DNA of 64,000 nucleotides from Siphonobacter curvatus (GCF_002943425.1 NZ_PTRA01000001.1:3472001-3536000); one strand, 5' to 3'; positions 53,006 through 62,485 are shown, counted from the first letter of the stretch. The notes: generated by a model not told the origin, from the sequence alone. Program-made: numbers and translations.

Positions 53006-55399
53006 TTGACTACTCAAAAGATTCTCTTTGTTATTCTAACTGTCTTTGGGCTTCATGCCCAAGCCCAGACACTAATTCAAGGAACAGTTCTGCAATCAAA
53101 CGGTCAGCCGCTGACGGGTGCAACCCTACGCGTTGCTAACCGAACCCTGCAAAGTGATCCACAGGGAAAATTCCAGCTAACACTGGAACCAGGTCGGTAT
53201 ACCTTCCGCCTTTCTCACGTGGGTTTTCAATCCCAGCAACAGGCCATAGTTATTCAAACTGTGAGTCCGCAAACCCTATTGTTTACCTTAGCTGAATCGG
53301 TTGAAAATCTGGATGAAATTTCCATTCGTGAAGGAGCCGACCGTTCGCTTAAACCGCTGCCTAGCGTTCAGGGAACCTACCTGCTTTCCGGACGAAAATC
53401 CGAAACGATTCAGATGAGTCAGATGGATGGTAACGTTGCGGAAAAAACAGTTCGCCAAATTTTTGCCAAAATTCCCGGAGCCTTTGCCTACGACATGGAT
53501 GGCAGCGGAAATCAGGTCAACGTAGCCACTCGAGGACTCGATCCACACCGGGGCTGGGAGTATAACATTCGTACCAACGGCGTACTTACCAACTCGGATC
53601 TGTATGGTTATCCGGCAAGCCACTTTTCAGTACCGATGGAAGCCGTAGAACGCATTGAACTCGTACGCGGTAATGCCTCTCTACAGTACGGAGCCCAGTT
53701 TGGCGGCCTGCTTAATTACGTACTGAAAGGACCGGATTCCAGTCGCCGATTTAGCTATGAAACGATGAATACGGCCGGAGCTTTCGGCCTGCAAAGTACC
53801 TTTCATCGCGTGAGTGGGAAACTGGGTAAATTCACCTACAATGCCTATTTCCACCGCCGTACCTCCGATGGGTATCGCAAAAACAGCCGCTCGGTAGCCG
53901 AAGGTGAATTCGTTAGTCTGGGGTACGCTTTTCGTTCGAATCTGACCCTGAAGGCAGAGTTGGGCCGTTCGTACTACCAGTACCAGATTCCCGGGCCCCT
54001 GACGGATGCTCAATTTGCTCAAAACCCGCGGCAGTCTACCCGTTCACGGAATTATTTTAGTCCGGATATTTATCTCCCCTCCCTGCGACTCGACTGGCAG
54101 ATTTCGCCGCGTACCACCTTCCAGGCCACAGCTTCGGCCGTACTGGGCTGGCGAAATAGTGTTACGTTTGAAGGCTTCGCTAACCAGCTTGATACCATTA
54201 ACCGGGCTACTGGACAGTACAAAAACCGGCAGGTGGATCGGGATAAATTTAAGAGCTATACGCTGGAAGCACGTCTCTTGCATCGGTACCAAATCGGATC
54301 AGTCAGTTCCATACTTACCGGAGGAATTCAGCTCATTAACAATGACTTGCACCGCCGGCAATTGGGCAAGGGGACGACGGGGACGGATTATGACCTGACG
54401 CTGGTGGGTGATTACGGTCGGGATATTCATTACAAAACGAAAAACGTAGCCTTCTTCGCCGAAAATCTCTTTCAGTTGACGCCCCGGTTGAGTCTTACGC
54501 CGGGCGTACGAGTAGAATGGGGCGAAACCCGATTATCTGGTCGCCTGGCTTATAGCGAAGCCGCGGCTCTTCCCCCTCGCCTGGATCACCGTTTCCCGCT
54601 TTTGAGTCTGAATGGGCAGTACAACCTGGGGAAGGATTTGGACCTGTATGCGGGCTGGTCGCAGGCGTATCGTCCGGCTATTTTTAAGGACATTATTCCG
54701 AATTCGATTTTGGAGCGGGCCAATCCGAATACGAAAGACGCCCACGGCTTTAACTCCGAACTGGGGATTCGCGGTACCCGGCTCCAGAGTCGACTGACCT
54801 TTGACGTTACGCTGTTTCAGTTGATGTACCGCAACCGCCTCGGTAGTCAGGTCATTACCGAAGGTTCACAAAGTTTTGTCTATAAAACCAACATTGGTGA
54901 CAGCCGTACGCGGGGCGTGGAAGCCTACGCCGAATTCGCCTTCGTACAACGCTCCCGCAGCCGGGTTTCAGTCTTTACGGCGACTTCCTACATGGACGGT
55001 CAGTACATAGCAGGGCAAGTTTCGGATGGCGTAGAGAATCGCTCGATTCGGGGTAATGCGGTTGAATCCGTCCCTAAGTGGATCAGTCGCAATGGACTAC
55101 AGGCCAGCTATCACGGACTTTCGACGACGTTACAATTCAGCTACGTAGACAAGAGCTTCGCCGACCCGCTTAACACCGTTACCCCAACGGCCAACGGAGC
55201 CCGGGGCGTAGTGCCGGCGTATGGTCTGTGGGATTGGTACGCCAGTTATCGCCTCGGTCGCGGCTTTACCCTTCGCGGGGGCGTCAGCAACCTCACCAAC
55301 CGTAGCTATTTCACCAAACGTCCAACGATGTATCCGGGTCCTGGGGTCTGGTCATCGGATGGTCGTAGCTGGCAGCTTAGTGTAGGATTAAAAATTTAG
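53006..55399 (+). CDS. TonB-dependent receptor, FecA-like
   Basis: A 797-residue outer-membrane receptor. The N-terminus starts at a TTG (53006) because no ATG is in frame after the preceding stop; the signal peptide ends near HAQAQ. A CarboxypepD_reg-like domain (about 22-95) leads to a plug (about 110-240, TRGLDPHRGWEYNIRTNG and ASLQYGAQFGGLLNYVLK) and a barrel ending in WQLSVGLKI. The plug resembles ferric dicitrate and related metal-chelate receptors, so iron or another metal complex is likely. No regulator is adjacent; the DUF3179 gene lies 36 bases upstream. A strong terminator follows. Confidence 0.9.
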   Translation: MTTQKILFVILTVFGLHAQAQTLIQGTVLQSNGQPLTGATLRVANRTLQSDPQGKFQLTLEPGRYTFRLSHVGFQSQQQAIVIQTVSPQTLLFTLAESVENLDEISIREGADRSLKPLPSVQGTYLLSGRKSETIQMSQMDGNVAEKTVRQIFAKIPGAFAYDMDGSGNQVNVATRGLDPHRGWEYNIRTNGVLTNSDLYGYPASHFSVPMEAVERIELVRGNASLQYGAQFGGLLNYVLKGPDSSRRFSYETMNTAGAFGLQSTFHRVSGKLGKFTYNAYFHRRTSDGYRKNSRSVAEGEFVSLGYAFRSNLTLKAELGRSYYQYQIPGPLTDAQFAQNPRQSTRSRNYFSPDIYLPSLRLDWQISPRTTFQATASAVLGWRNSVTFEGFANQLDTINRATGQYKNRQVDRDKFKSYTLEARLLHRYQIGSVSSILTGGIQLINNDLHRRQLGKGTTGTDYDLTLVGDYGRDIHYKTKNVAFFAENLFQLTPRLSLTPGVRVEWGETRLSGRLAYSEAAALPPRLDHRFPLLSLNGQYNLGKDLDLYAGWSQAYRPAIFKDIIPNSILERANPNTKDAHGFNSELGIRGTRLQSRLTFDVTLFQLMYRNRLGSQVITEGSQSFVYKTNIGDSRTRGVEAYAEFAFVQRSRSRVSVFTATSYMDGQYIAGQVSDGVENRSIRGNAVESVPKWISRNGLQASYHGLSTTLQFSYVDKSFADPLNTVTPTANGARGVVPAYGLWDWYASYRLGRGFTLRGGVSNLTNRSYFTKRPTMYPGPGVWSSDGRSWQLSVGLKI

Positions 55400-55449
55400 A
55401 TCTGGCTCCTTTGCGAGCGTATTTTTAGAAGCAATCCCCTTTCTTTTGT

Positions 55450-55488
55450 GCCACAGGTTCGCCAGAAAAGCGAATCTGTGGCTTTTTT
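55450..55488 (+). terminator. Terminator after the FecA-like receptor
   Basis: A 13-base stem with one G-T wobble (55450-55462 with 55470-55482), loop of 7 and a run of six T. Confidence 0.9.
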
Positions 55489-55514
55489 AGTGCCCAATCC
55501 AACGTAGTACAGCC

Positions 55515-57470
55515 ATGATTGAAAAAAGAATCGGTCAACAACGCGTTCATTTTTTACACGTCAGTCCAGAACTGGACGGGGGTCGGTACGCCGTCAAATC
55601 CATTGTAGGAGACACGTTAAGGGTAGAAGTAGACTTGCTACTAGACGGTTTTGATCTACCGACGGGTGAATTATTGTATCGCCATGAGAGCGAAGCGGAT
55701 TGGACCCGCGTTCCCCTGTCTTCGCTGGGTAACGACCGATACGGAGCCGAATTGTTGACCCTCCAGCAGGGTGCCTATACCTATACTTTCGAAGCCTGGG
55801 TAAATCATCCGCTGACCTGGCAACGAACCATTACGCAGAAAGCCCGCGATTTTCAGCCCGTCGCTACAGACCTGCAAATTGGGGCGGGGTTTTTGCTAGA
55901 AATGGCTGCCACCGCTCCGGAGGCTGATCGCGCGTCGCTTGAACAAACGGCTCACTGGCTTCAACAACCCGAAGCCTATCATGAAGCCATTACGTTCGCT
56001 TTAAGTGGCCAAATGACCGACTGGATTCATCACTATCCGTTACCAAAAAACATCAGTCGGTACGAAAAAGAATTGCCCTTGTACGTAGATCGGGAGAAAT
56101 CCGTTTTCTCAGCCTGGTACTCCCTATTTCCGCGTTCGACGTCTATGGATGCACCGCAGGCTGGCACCTTCCGTACTACCATGGAACGTCTGCCTCGATT
56201 GGCGGATTTAGGTTTTGACGTGTTGCATCTCCCGCCGGTGCATCCCATTGGGCATCACCATCGCAAGGGAAAGAATAACGCCCCAGTGGCCACCCCTGGC
56301 GATCCGGGTGTTCCCTACGCCGTTGGAAATGAAGCAGGCGGGCATTTGGCCATGGCTCCGGAGCTAGGCAGTCTCGCCGACTTTAAAGCTCTAATTACGG
56401 AAGCTCAGCGTTGGGGCTTAGAAGTAGCGATGGATCTAGTGGTACAGTGCTCGCCTGATCATCCCTGGGTACAGGAACATCCCCAATGGTTTAAACCGCT
56501 TCCCGATGGAAGTTTTCAATACGCCGAAAATCCGCCACACAAGTACCAGGATAGCTATGCTCTGAATTTTGAAACCGACGATTGGCCTGCCCTTTGGGAA
56601 GCCTTCCGGACAATCATCTGTACCTGGGCTGAATGGGGTGTTCGGATCATACGTGTGGATCAGCCCCATGGAAAGCCCTTTGCTTTCTGGGAATGGCTTA
56701 TTCGGGAAACCAAGCAAACCTATCCAGATCTGATCTTTCTGGCCGAGGCTTTTACTGCTCCGAAACCACTCCAGTATCTTTCTAAACTAGGTTTTAGCCA
56801 AAGTTTTACCTATTTCATCTGGCGAACTACGAAGGCTGAACTAACGGATTACTTGACTGAACTTACCCAGAGCGACCAGCATTACTATTTACGACCTAAT
56901 TTCTGGCCCAATACCCACGATGTCAATCCGTTCATTCTACAAACGGGACTAGAACCTTTGTACCTGATACGGTATTTTTTAGCGGCTACGCTGTCGTCAA
57001 ACTACGGACTTTTCGGCCCCAGTTTTGAGTACATGGTACACGAGGCCTATCCGGGCAGAGAAGAGTACCTGCATTCCGAAAAATATGAAATCAAGCACTG
57101 GGACTGGTCGCGCGAGAATAAGTTGACCCTTTTCATGCGGATGCTCAATCGCATTCGACGGGAGAATTCGGCTTTACAACGTACCAACAACCTAACCTTT
57201 GTTCATCTGCCCAATGATGCTCTGCTTGGCTACCTGAAAACCCACGCCAATGGAAATCGAATTTTATGCGTGGTCAATCTTGATCCATACCAACGGCAAA
57301 GTTCGGGTATCCAACTGCCCCTTCATCTGATTGGTAAACCAGATCACCAGCCCTTTATCGTGCATGATCTACTGACCGACAATCGCTGGCAATGGCAGGG
57401 CGAGTGGAATTACGTAGAACTGGACCCAACAATTCTACCTATGCATTTGTTTCGAATTGAAGACGTCTAA
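55515..57470 (+). CDS. glgE: GlgE-like alpha-1,4-glucan:maltose-1-phosphate maltosyltransferase
   Basis: A 651-residue cytoplasmic GH13 enzyme of the GlgE type, which transfers maltosyl from maltose 1-phosphate to growing alpha-1,4-glucan. The N-terminal beta domain (about 1-110) precedes a GH13 barrel with LPPVHPIG, the nucleophile Asp 382 in IRVDQPHGKP, the acid/base Glu 411 in AEAFT, and Asp 469 in NTHDVNPF. These match the spacing of catalytic residues in characterised GlgE. The Asn next to the nucleophile in known enzymes is Gln 383 here, and NTP is NTH near Asp 469, so it may be a divergent subfamily. No other glycogen or trehalose genes are nearby. The start at 55515 is supported by a gap of only 26 bases from the terminator. 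Confidence 0.85.
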   Translation: MIEKRIGQQRVHFLHVSPELDGGRYAVKSIVGDTLRVEVDLLLDGFDLPTGELLYRHESEADWTRVPLSSLGNDRYGAELLTLQQGAYTYTFEAWVNHPLTWQRTITQKARDFQPVATDLQIGAGFLLEMAATAPEADRASLEQTAHWLQQPEAYHEAITFALSGQMTDWIHHYPLPKNISRYEKELPLYVDREKSVFSAWYSLFPRSTSMDAPQAGTFRTTMERLPRLADLGFDVLHLPPVHPIGHHHRKGKNNAPVATPGDPGVPYAVGNEAGGHLAMAPELGSLADFKALITEAQRWGLEVAMDLVVQCSPDHPWVQEHPQWFKPLPDGSFQYAENPPHKYQDSYALNFETDDWPALWEAFRTIICTWAEWGVRIIRVDQPHGKPFAFWEWLIRETKQTYPDLIFLAEAFTAPKPLQYLSKLGFSQSFTYFIWRTTKAELTDYLTELTQSDQHYYLRPNFWPNTHDVNPFILQTGLEPLYLIRYFLAATLSSNYGLFGPSFEYMVHEAYPGREEYLHSEKYEIKHWDWSRENKLTLFMRMLNRIRRENSALQRTNNLTFVHLPNDALLGYLKTHANGNRILCVVNLDPYQRQSSGIQLPLHLIGKPDHQPFIVHDLLTDNRWQWQGEWNYVELDPTILPMHLFRIEDV

Positions 57471-57825
57471 CTAAACGAGAGAAAATTTACACCTATCATT
57501 CCGTGAATTCAAGCTCCTTTCCCATCCCTCCTCGCTTTAGTGACCCTGAAAGCCCCGATCTCACCCTAGTCCTAGAAATGCCGTATTAACCCTAGGTCAA
57601 ATCTTAGAAAAGTACAATTTATAAACAGCTAATAAAGTGCATTCTGAAACGTAGCAAAGAAAATTATTCAAAAAAAAATGAAAAAAATTTATTAACATAA
57701 AGCACTAATATTCAGTGATTTACAAAATTCAATAAAGAGAAATAAAAATTTTTTTCATTCGAGTAGGTTACATTTTGCCCTCCCGATTGATATAGGTGTG
57801 AATTCGGGACATAAATATTGAAAAA
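57471..57825 (+). other. AT-rich intergenic region before the small lipoprotein
   Basis: 355 bases without a gene; the last 200 are very A-rich (57650-57780). A TTACATTTTG stretch at about 57769-57778 is near the -7 consensus and probably drives the small lipoprotein. Nothing else is supported. Confidence 0.4.
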
Positions 57826-57993
57826 ATGAAAAACTTTGCACGCCTTTCAGCTTACACTTTATTGCTTTCTGCAAGCCTTTTTTCTTTAACTTCTTGCAAC
57901 AAAGAAGATGAAATCAAACCTCAGCAAACGAAAGTCGTGCAAGAATCCGAAAGAGATGCCAGCATCCCTCCGCTGCCATTGATTCGCCGCTAA
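57826..57993 (+). CDS. Small lipoprotein, 55 residues
   Basis: A short gene starting ATG at 57826 after AAAAAA and ending TAA at 57991-57993. The product begins MKNFARLSAYTLLLSA and has a clear lipobox in FSLTSC (Cys 25) followed by NKEDEIKPQQ, a charged linker and a Pro-rich tail ending PPLPLIRR. It is too short to be a folded enzyme, and no family is recognised. It lies just upstream of the TPR-CHAT gene with a terminator between, so the two may be separate units. Signal and lipobox make it a credible gene. Confidence 0.7.
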   Translation: MKNFARLSAYTLLLSASLFSLTSCNKEDEIKPQQTKVVQESERDASIPPLPLIRR

Positions 57994-58105
57994 TGAATAA
58001 TGATTATCGTAAAACATATACAGGTCTCACCTAACCTTTAAGACATAGTACTGCATTAGTATTTAAGTATCCGCTCTAGCAGTACTGCATTCGCCAAATT
58101 TAACT

Positions 58106-58150
58106 ACCTTCGGAAAGCACCGCCAGGCTTCCGAAGGTTTTGGCATTTTT
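58106..58150 (+). terminator. Terminator after the small lipoprotein gene
   Basis: A perfect 10-base stem (58106-58115 with 58129-58138), a 13-base loop and T-rich tail. Also nearby, AGTACTGCATT is repeated at 58047-58057 and 58081-58091. Confidence 0.65.
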
Positions 58151-58194
58151 AGGGGTTTATTGTTATTTTGCTAGTGTAACACGCGGGTAGTCTT

Positions 58195-61038
58195 ATGTTT
58201 GGCTTTTTCAAGAGCAAAATAGTTGATTGGATAGGAGTTTGGCTGCTAATATTGGCATCCCTGGATATTTCAGCTCAGCATAAGTCAGCCTCTGCCGAAA
58301 CTGCCATTCGACGTTTACAAACTCAGGGGGAAGTGGCCTTTCAGGACGGGAAACACGCGGAGGCCATGATGTACTTTAAAAAAGCCATTGCTCTCTGTAT
58401 TCGTCATAATAATCTTCCTCGTTACGCTGATCTTTTAATTGAATCCAGTTCTATTCCTTACGGCCAGGGAAACTTATCCGAAGCGATCCAACAGTGCGAA
58501 AAGGCTCTTCAGCTTTTGCAAAAATCCCCCGTCGATTCGATACGCTTTAAAGCTTATTCCAACTTAAGTTTTTATCACAGCCTCGTGTTCCAAACGGAAC
58601 AGATGCAATCGTATCTGGAGAAAGCGGAGCAGATGCTGGAACGCCAGCCCTACTTAGCGAGTCAGACACCGGGATTTGTCGCCGCTTATTACAACCAAAA
58701 AGGCGTGTATTACAATGCAGCCGGGGATTTTATCCAAGCCACTACCAATCTTGAAAAAGCACTTGCCGTAGCCAAAAAATATCAGTTATCGGGCTACCTC
58801 TCTACTTTTACGAATAACTTAAGTACCCAATACGAGAATTTAGGCAATACGCAGAAGGCGATTATGCTGGCCAAACAGGCTTTGTCCCTGGAGCGAACGC
58901 CCTATCAACAAATCGTCTATACGTTGAATTTAGGCCGTTATTACCTCAGTCTTAATAAGCCTAAGGAAGCATTTAAGTACCTCACGCAATCCCAACAAAT
59001 TGACGATACCTACGGTCGGCTCAATCCAGATTACTTTACGGAATCAAGAATCACGCTGTACCAAAACTGGGGCTCGTACTACGCCGCCACCCAACAGGTA
59101 ACGAAAGCCATTCGTTCGTATGACCAAGCCATTACACTCGCTCAGACGTACTGGGGTACTAAACATCCTTTACTTTCGGTTGCCTACCGCGTCAAGGCTC
59201 AATTATTAGAAAATCAAGGCGACTTAAACGGGGCTCTGGTCAACTACCGACACGCCATTAATGCCGTATGCTTGGGTACCCCCGTGAAGGAATTGCACGA
59301 TTTACCGGTAATTCAGGAAGGTGTTTTGTCTGAACGCGAGCTCATGTATGCCTTAGTGGGACAAGCCTCCGTCATGGGAAAATTTTCAAATCGAGACCCT
59401 TTCCTGCAGCCTGCTTTCGAGACTTACAAATTAGCTTTACACTTGGCCGAACGTATTCGCCTGAATTACGACGTATCGGACGCTAAACTCCTTTTCGGCC
59501 AACAGATTTCGCTGGTGAATGAGCAAGCCCTTCGTATTGCCTACGCTCTTTACCAAAAAACGCACCAGTATCAATACCTGAAAACCGCATTTACGCTGAC
59601 TGAAAGCACGCGGGCTTCTACCCTCTCGGATGCCCGCCGGGAGCAAACGTTGAAGAAAACCTGGGTTCCTAAGGAATTACTTTCCAAGGAAGAGCAGCTC
59701 AAAAAAGAGTTAACCAGTACCAAGTTACAATTGCAGCAGCCGAATTCGCGAAAGGAACAGGATAGCCTCAAGCTGGTTCTGGTAGAGCAGGAACTGGTAT
59801 TGGACAAATTCCGCCAGCAACTGTTACAACGCATTCCTTCACGTCACCGTCAGTCGGTAGAAAGTATGTCGGTGGATACCGTTCGTGAGAAATTACTGGA
59901 TCAGCAGACGGCCCTGCTTTCGTACGTAATGACCGAGCAAGATTTATTTGTCTTTGTCATTACCCAGCTCCGGGTAAAATGGGTTCGTATTCCTTTCGGT
60001 CAAGCTCAGAAAGCTACGCTGGCTGCTTTACAGCAATCGCTTTATGACAATCCAGGACTCTCGCCGTACAAGGGCCATGCGGCGGCCCAACAGGGGTATC
60101 AGCAATTATTTCGTCCCCTCAAGCCTTACCTTCAGGACGTTCAGCGGCTTATTATCATCCGTGATAAAGAACTCAATTATTTACCTTTTGAAATTCTGGA
60201 ATCTACGGCATCAGGACGGGATTTTCTCCTGCGTTCCTATTCGATTCGCTATGCGTATGGAGCTTCCCTAACTCAGGTCAACGCTTCAACTCCCTGGACG
60301 GGTGGCCCCAATGGCATACTCGCCATGGCTCCTTTTTCAGAAACGTCTTCGCAGAAAAATTCCTTCCGGGATACTTCTTTGTTAGCCTTACCCGCTTCTC
60401 GCGAAGAAATACGATCCGTGGGAGGATTGCAATACGCGAACCGACAGGCGACCAAACAGGAATTCCTGGATCACTACGCTTCTTCACAAATCATTCACTT
60501 GGCCACCCATGCCCGAACGGATGATAAAGAGGCCGAGCGTTCTTTTATTGCTTTCTACCCGGATTCAGCGGATTACAAACTCTATACGGACGAACTCTAT
60601 AACCTCTCGTTTAACCATACGCAAATGGTTGTATTAAGTGCTTGCGAAACGGGCCGGGGCAGGTTGCACCGGGGCGAAGGACTTATGAGCCTTGCCCGTG
60701 GTTTTCTGTACGGGGGTTGTCCAAGCGTAGTCACGACGCTCTGGAACGCTCATGATCAAACCGCGGCTTACCTTTCCGAACGCATGTACGCCCATTTACG
60801 CAAGGGTGTACCGATTGATCAGGCTTTACAACTGGCTAAACTCGACTTCTTTTCCTCGGATATGGCTGCTCTTTATGATCACCCTTATTACTGGGCAAAC
60901 TTAGTACTGATCGGTGATGCTTCGGTATTATACGAATCGAAATGGGCGACGATCAACCGTATTTCAGCGGGCTTTTTCTTACTAAGCAGTATCTTTTTAG
61001 GACTTTTTTTAGCCCGTTACTGGCAACAGCACCGCTAA
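58195..61038 (+). CDS. TPR-CHAT peptidase with signal and C-terminal membrane anchor
   Basis: A 947-residue protein. The N-terminal signal (about 5-27) is followed by TPR-like repeats (about 35-400) and a linker, then a caspase-like CHAT peptidase domain (about 620-905) with the catalytic pair His 772 in HLATHARTDD and Cys 817 in LSACETGRG. The final 25 residues (about 922-942) are a membrane helix with a short basic tail. If the N-terminal signal is cleaved, the peptidase faces the periplasm and is held by the C-terminal anchor. CHAT domains are cysteine proteases often in signalling or cell-death contexts. It converges on a sigma/anti-sigma pair. Target unknown. Confidence 0.9.
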   Translation: MFGFFKSKIVDWIGVWLLILASLDISAQHKSASAETAIRRLQTQGEVAFQDGKHAEAMMYFKKAIALCIRHNNLPRYADLLIESSSIPYGQGNLSEAIQQCEKALQLLQKSPVDSIRFKAYSNLSFYHSLVFQTEQMQSYLEKAEQMLERQPYLASQTPGFVAAYYNQKGVYYNAAGDFIQATTNLEKALAVAKKYQLSGYLSTFTNNLSTQYENLGNTQKAIMLAKQALSLERTPYQQIVYTLNLGRYYLSLNKPKEAFKYLTQSQQIDDTYGRLNPDYFTESRITLYQNWGSYYAATQQVTKAIRSYDQAITLAQTYWGTKHPLLSVAYRVKAQLLENQGDLNGALVNYRHAINAVCLGTPVKELHDLPVIQEGVLSERELMYALVGQASVMGKFSNRDPFLQPAFETYKLALHLAERIRLNYDVSDAKLLFGQQISLVNEQALRIAYALYQKTHQYQYLKTAFTLTESTRASTLSDARREQTLKKTWVPKELLSKEEQLKKELTSTKLQLQQPNSRKEQDSLKLVLVEQELVLDKFRQQLLQRIPSRHRQSVESMSVDTVREKLLDQQTALLSYVMTEQDLFVFVITQLRVKWVRIPFGQAQKATLAALQQSLYDNPGLSPYKGHAAAQQGYQQLFRPLKPYLQDVQRLIIIRDKELNYLPFEILESTASGRDFLLRSYSIRYAYGASLTQVNASTPWTGGPNGILAMAPFSETSSQKNSFRDTSLLALPASREEIRSVGGLQYANRQATKQEFLDHYASSQIIHLATHARTDDKEAERSFIAFYPDSADYKLYTDELYNLSFNHTQMVVLSACETGRGRLHRGEGLMSLARGFLYGGCPSVVTTLWNAHDQTAAYLSERMYAHLRKGVPIDQALQLAKLDFFSSDMAALYDHPYYWANLVLIGDASVLYESKWATINRISAGFFLLSSIFLGLFLARYWQQHR

Positions 61039-61069
61039 CTCACCCTCCTGTATATACTACACAAATAAA

Positions 61070-61097
61070 AGCCCTTCCTCGGGACAGGGGAAGGGCT
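61070..61097. terminator. Terminator between the CHAT and anti-sigma genes
   Basis: A perfect 9-base stem (61070-61078 with 61089-61097) with a 10-base loop in the gap between converging genes. An A-run precedes it, so it is stronger on the minus strand. Confidence 0.65.
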
Positions 61098-61161
61098 CTC
61101 TGGGTTGGATGTAGAGTACTTTAAATGCGAGAAATCGTATGGCTGACTTTTACGGTTAAGA

Positions 61162-61893
61162 CTACGCTTCGTCTTTGCCGAACCACTTGGCGATACGAAT
61201 CTGCCAGCTGATTTTTTGTTTATCGAGCCAGGTGATGTCGTAACTAAAATCCGGATTCTCCGTGATTTCCTGATAAATGGTTTCAGCTTCTTTGGGCTGA
61301 TTGGCCTGTAAGTACGCCACTGTCAGATACCATTTAGAAGCATCTTTAAAGTAGGGACGGACCTCACAGTCAATCACTTGCTGCAGCCTTGGAATGGCTT
61401 GCGAGGGTTGTTGCGTCATGACAAACGAACGACCCGCATAGAAATTCTCAAAACAAATCCGGCTGGGCTGTTCCGAGATGCTCGCATCGCCACCCCGTAA
61501 GGTCTGGCTAAGCGTATCCTGTACTTGAATGGGACTCAACGTGATGTACGAAGTGAACGCAATCGTCACCGCAGCCGCGGTTCCTGCCGACCACTTCCAC
61601 CAGGGAACCTGCTGAGGTTCACGGTGTAAGGGAATAACAGGCGTTTCCTTGGCGGGCTCTGCTTCTGCATCCTTCCACTCTTGTACTTTTTCCGCATGAA
61701 TTTCTCCGACCATCTCGGCCAGCAGAAAATCATCGATAACTGAATCGGCCTGTTGCATAAATTCAACTTCGCGGGCAAATTCAGGATTACTAATCATCTC
61801 CTTTTCGAACGCTGCTCGTTCGGTCGAAGATAGAGCATCATGGAGATATGCATCGATCCATTCCATTTGCTCCTGGCCTGATTTAGGTCTCAT
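61162..61893 (-). CDS. Transmembrane anti-sigma-like protein
   Basis: A 243-residue protein. The N-terminal cytoplasmic part (about 1-95) has the anti-sigma-like motif WIDAYLHDALSSTERAAFEKE. A single membrane helix (about 100-122, KWSAGTAAAVTIAFTSYITL in part) follows, and the C-terminal periplasmic part has TPR-like helices (about 150-235, IPRLQQVIDCEVRPYFKD and YLQANQPKEAETIYQEIT). The start at ATG 61893 overlaps the sigma gene end by 11 bases, so they are translationally coupled, as is usual for sigma/anti-sigma pairs. The TPR-like sensor domain could bind an outside partner. Sigma release by proteolysis is inference. Confidence 0.75.
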   Translation of the reverse strand: MRPKSGQEQMEWIDAYLHDALSSTERAAFEKEMISNPEFAREVEFMQQADSVIDDFLLAEMVGEIHAEKVQEWKDAEAEPAKETPVIPLHREPQQVPWWKWSAGTAAAVTIAFTSYITLSPIQVQDTLSQTLRGGDASISEQPSRICFENFYAGRSFVMTQQPSQAIPRLQQVIDCEVRPYFKDASKWYLTVAYLQANQPKEAETIYQEITENPDFSYDITWLDKQKISWQIRIAKWFGKDEA

Positions 61894-62485
61894 AGCGAAA
61901 GAGGGCTTTGAGTTTTTGTAAACACTTGTACTTTTCATTAATAGCGACTCGCTCGTTATCAAATCCCATTTTTTGAGCGATTTCTTTCATAGATAGCCCG
62001 TCCCGGCGATAGGCCGTCAGGATAGTCTGACACCTTTCACCCAGTAGATTGAATAACTGTATGTAGCGTTCCTGTTCTTCCCGTTCTTCCATGATTCGCT
62101 GAGCTGAAGCTTCCCACGAATCGTACCCTCCTCCCGTAGCTTCCATCTCTTGGACGTAATCACGCATGAATCCTCGCTGCTTGAGCGTATTCCGCCACCG
62201 GTTTTTAGCCAGTACGAATAAAAACGCCTCGATCGTTGTTCCCTCCTGCAACTGAAAGCTGCCATTACGTACAGCCTGAACAAAGTTGAGAACGGTAGTC
62301 TGAACCAAATCGTCAGCATCGTGGGCGTCTCCCCCATTTTGCAAAACGAAGTAGCGAACCGGACTAATGTGATGATCATATACGTCCCGAATGGCTTCAT
62401 TCAATTCGCGACGATCTTTCGAACGGAGCCGAGCAATCAACTTTTCCTGGCTCTGAGTTCCTATCAATACCTTGAAATTTTGCAT
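61883..62485 (-). CDS. ECF-type RNA polymerase sigma factor
   Basis: A 200-residue sigma-70 family protein. Region 2 is visible at about 40-100 (DADDLVQTTVLNFVQAVRNG then FLFVLAKNRWRNTLKQR), and region 4 at about 145-195 (ERCQTILTAYRRDGLSMKEI then AQKMGFDNERVAINEKYKC). No regions 1 or 3 and the small size place it with ECF factors. It overlaps the anti-sigma-like gene by 11 bases. Its regulon cannot be derived from this window. ATG at 62485. Confidence 0.9.
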   Translation of the reverse strand: MQNFKVLIGTQSQEKLIARLRSKDRRELNEAIRDVYDHHISPVRYFVLQNGGDAHDADDLVQTTVLNFVQAVRNGSFQLQEGTTIEAFLFVLAKNRWRNTLKQRGFMRDYVQEMEATGGGYDSWEASAQRIMEEREEQERYIQLFNLLGERCQTILTAYRRDGLSMKEIAQKMGFDNERVAINEKYKCLQKLKALFRYET

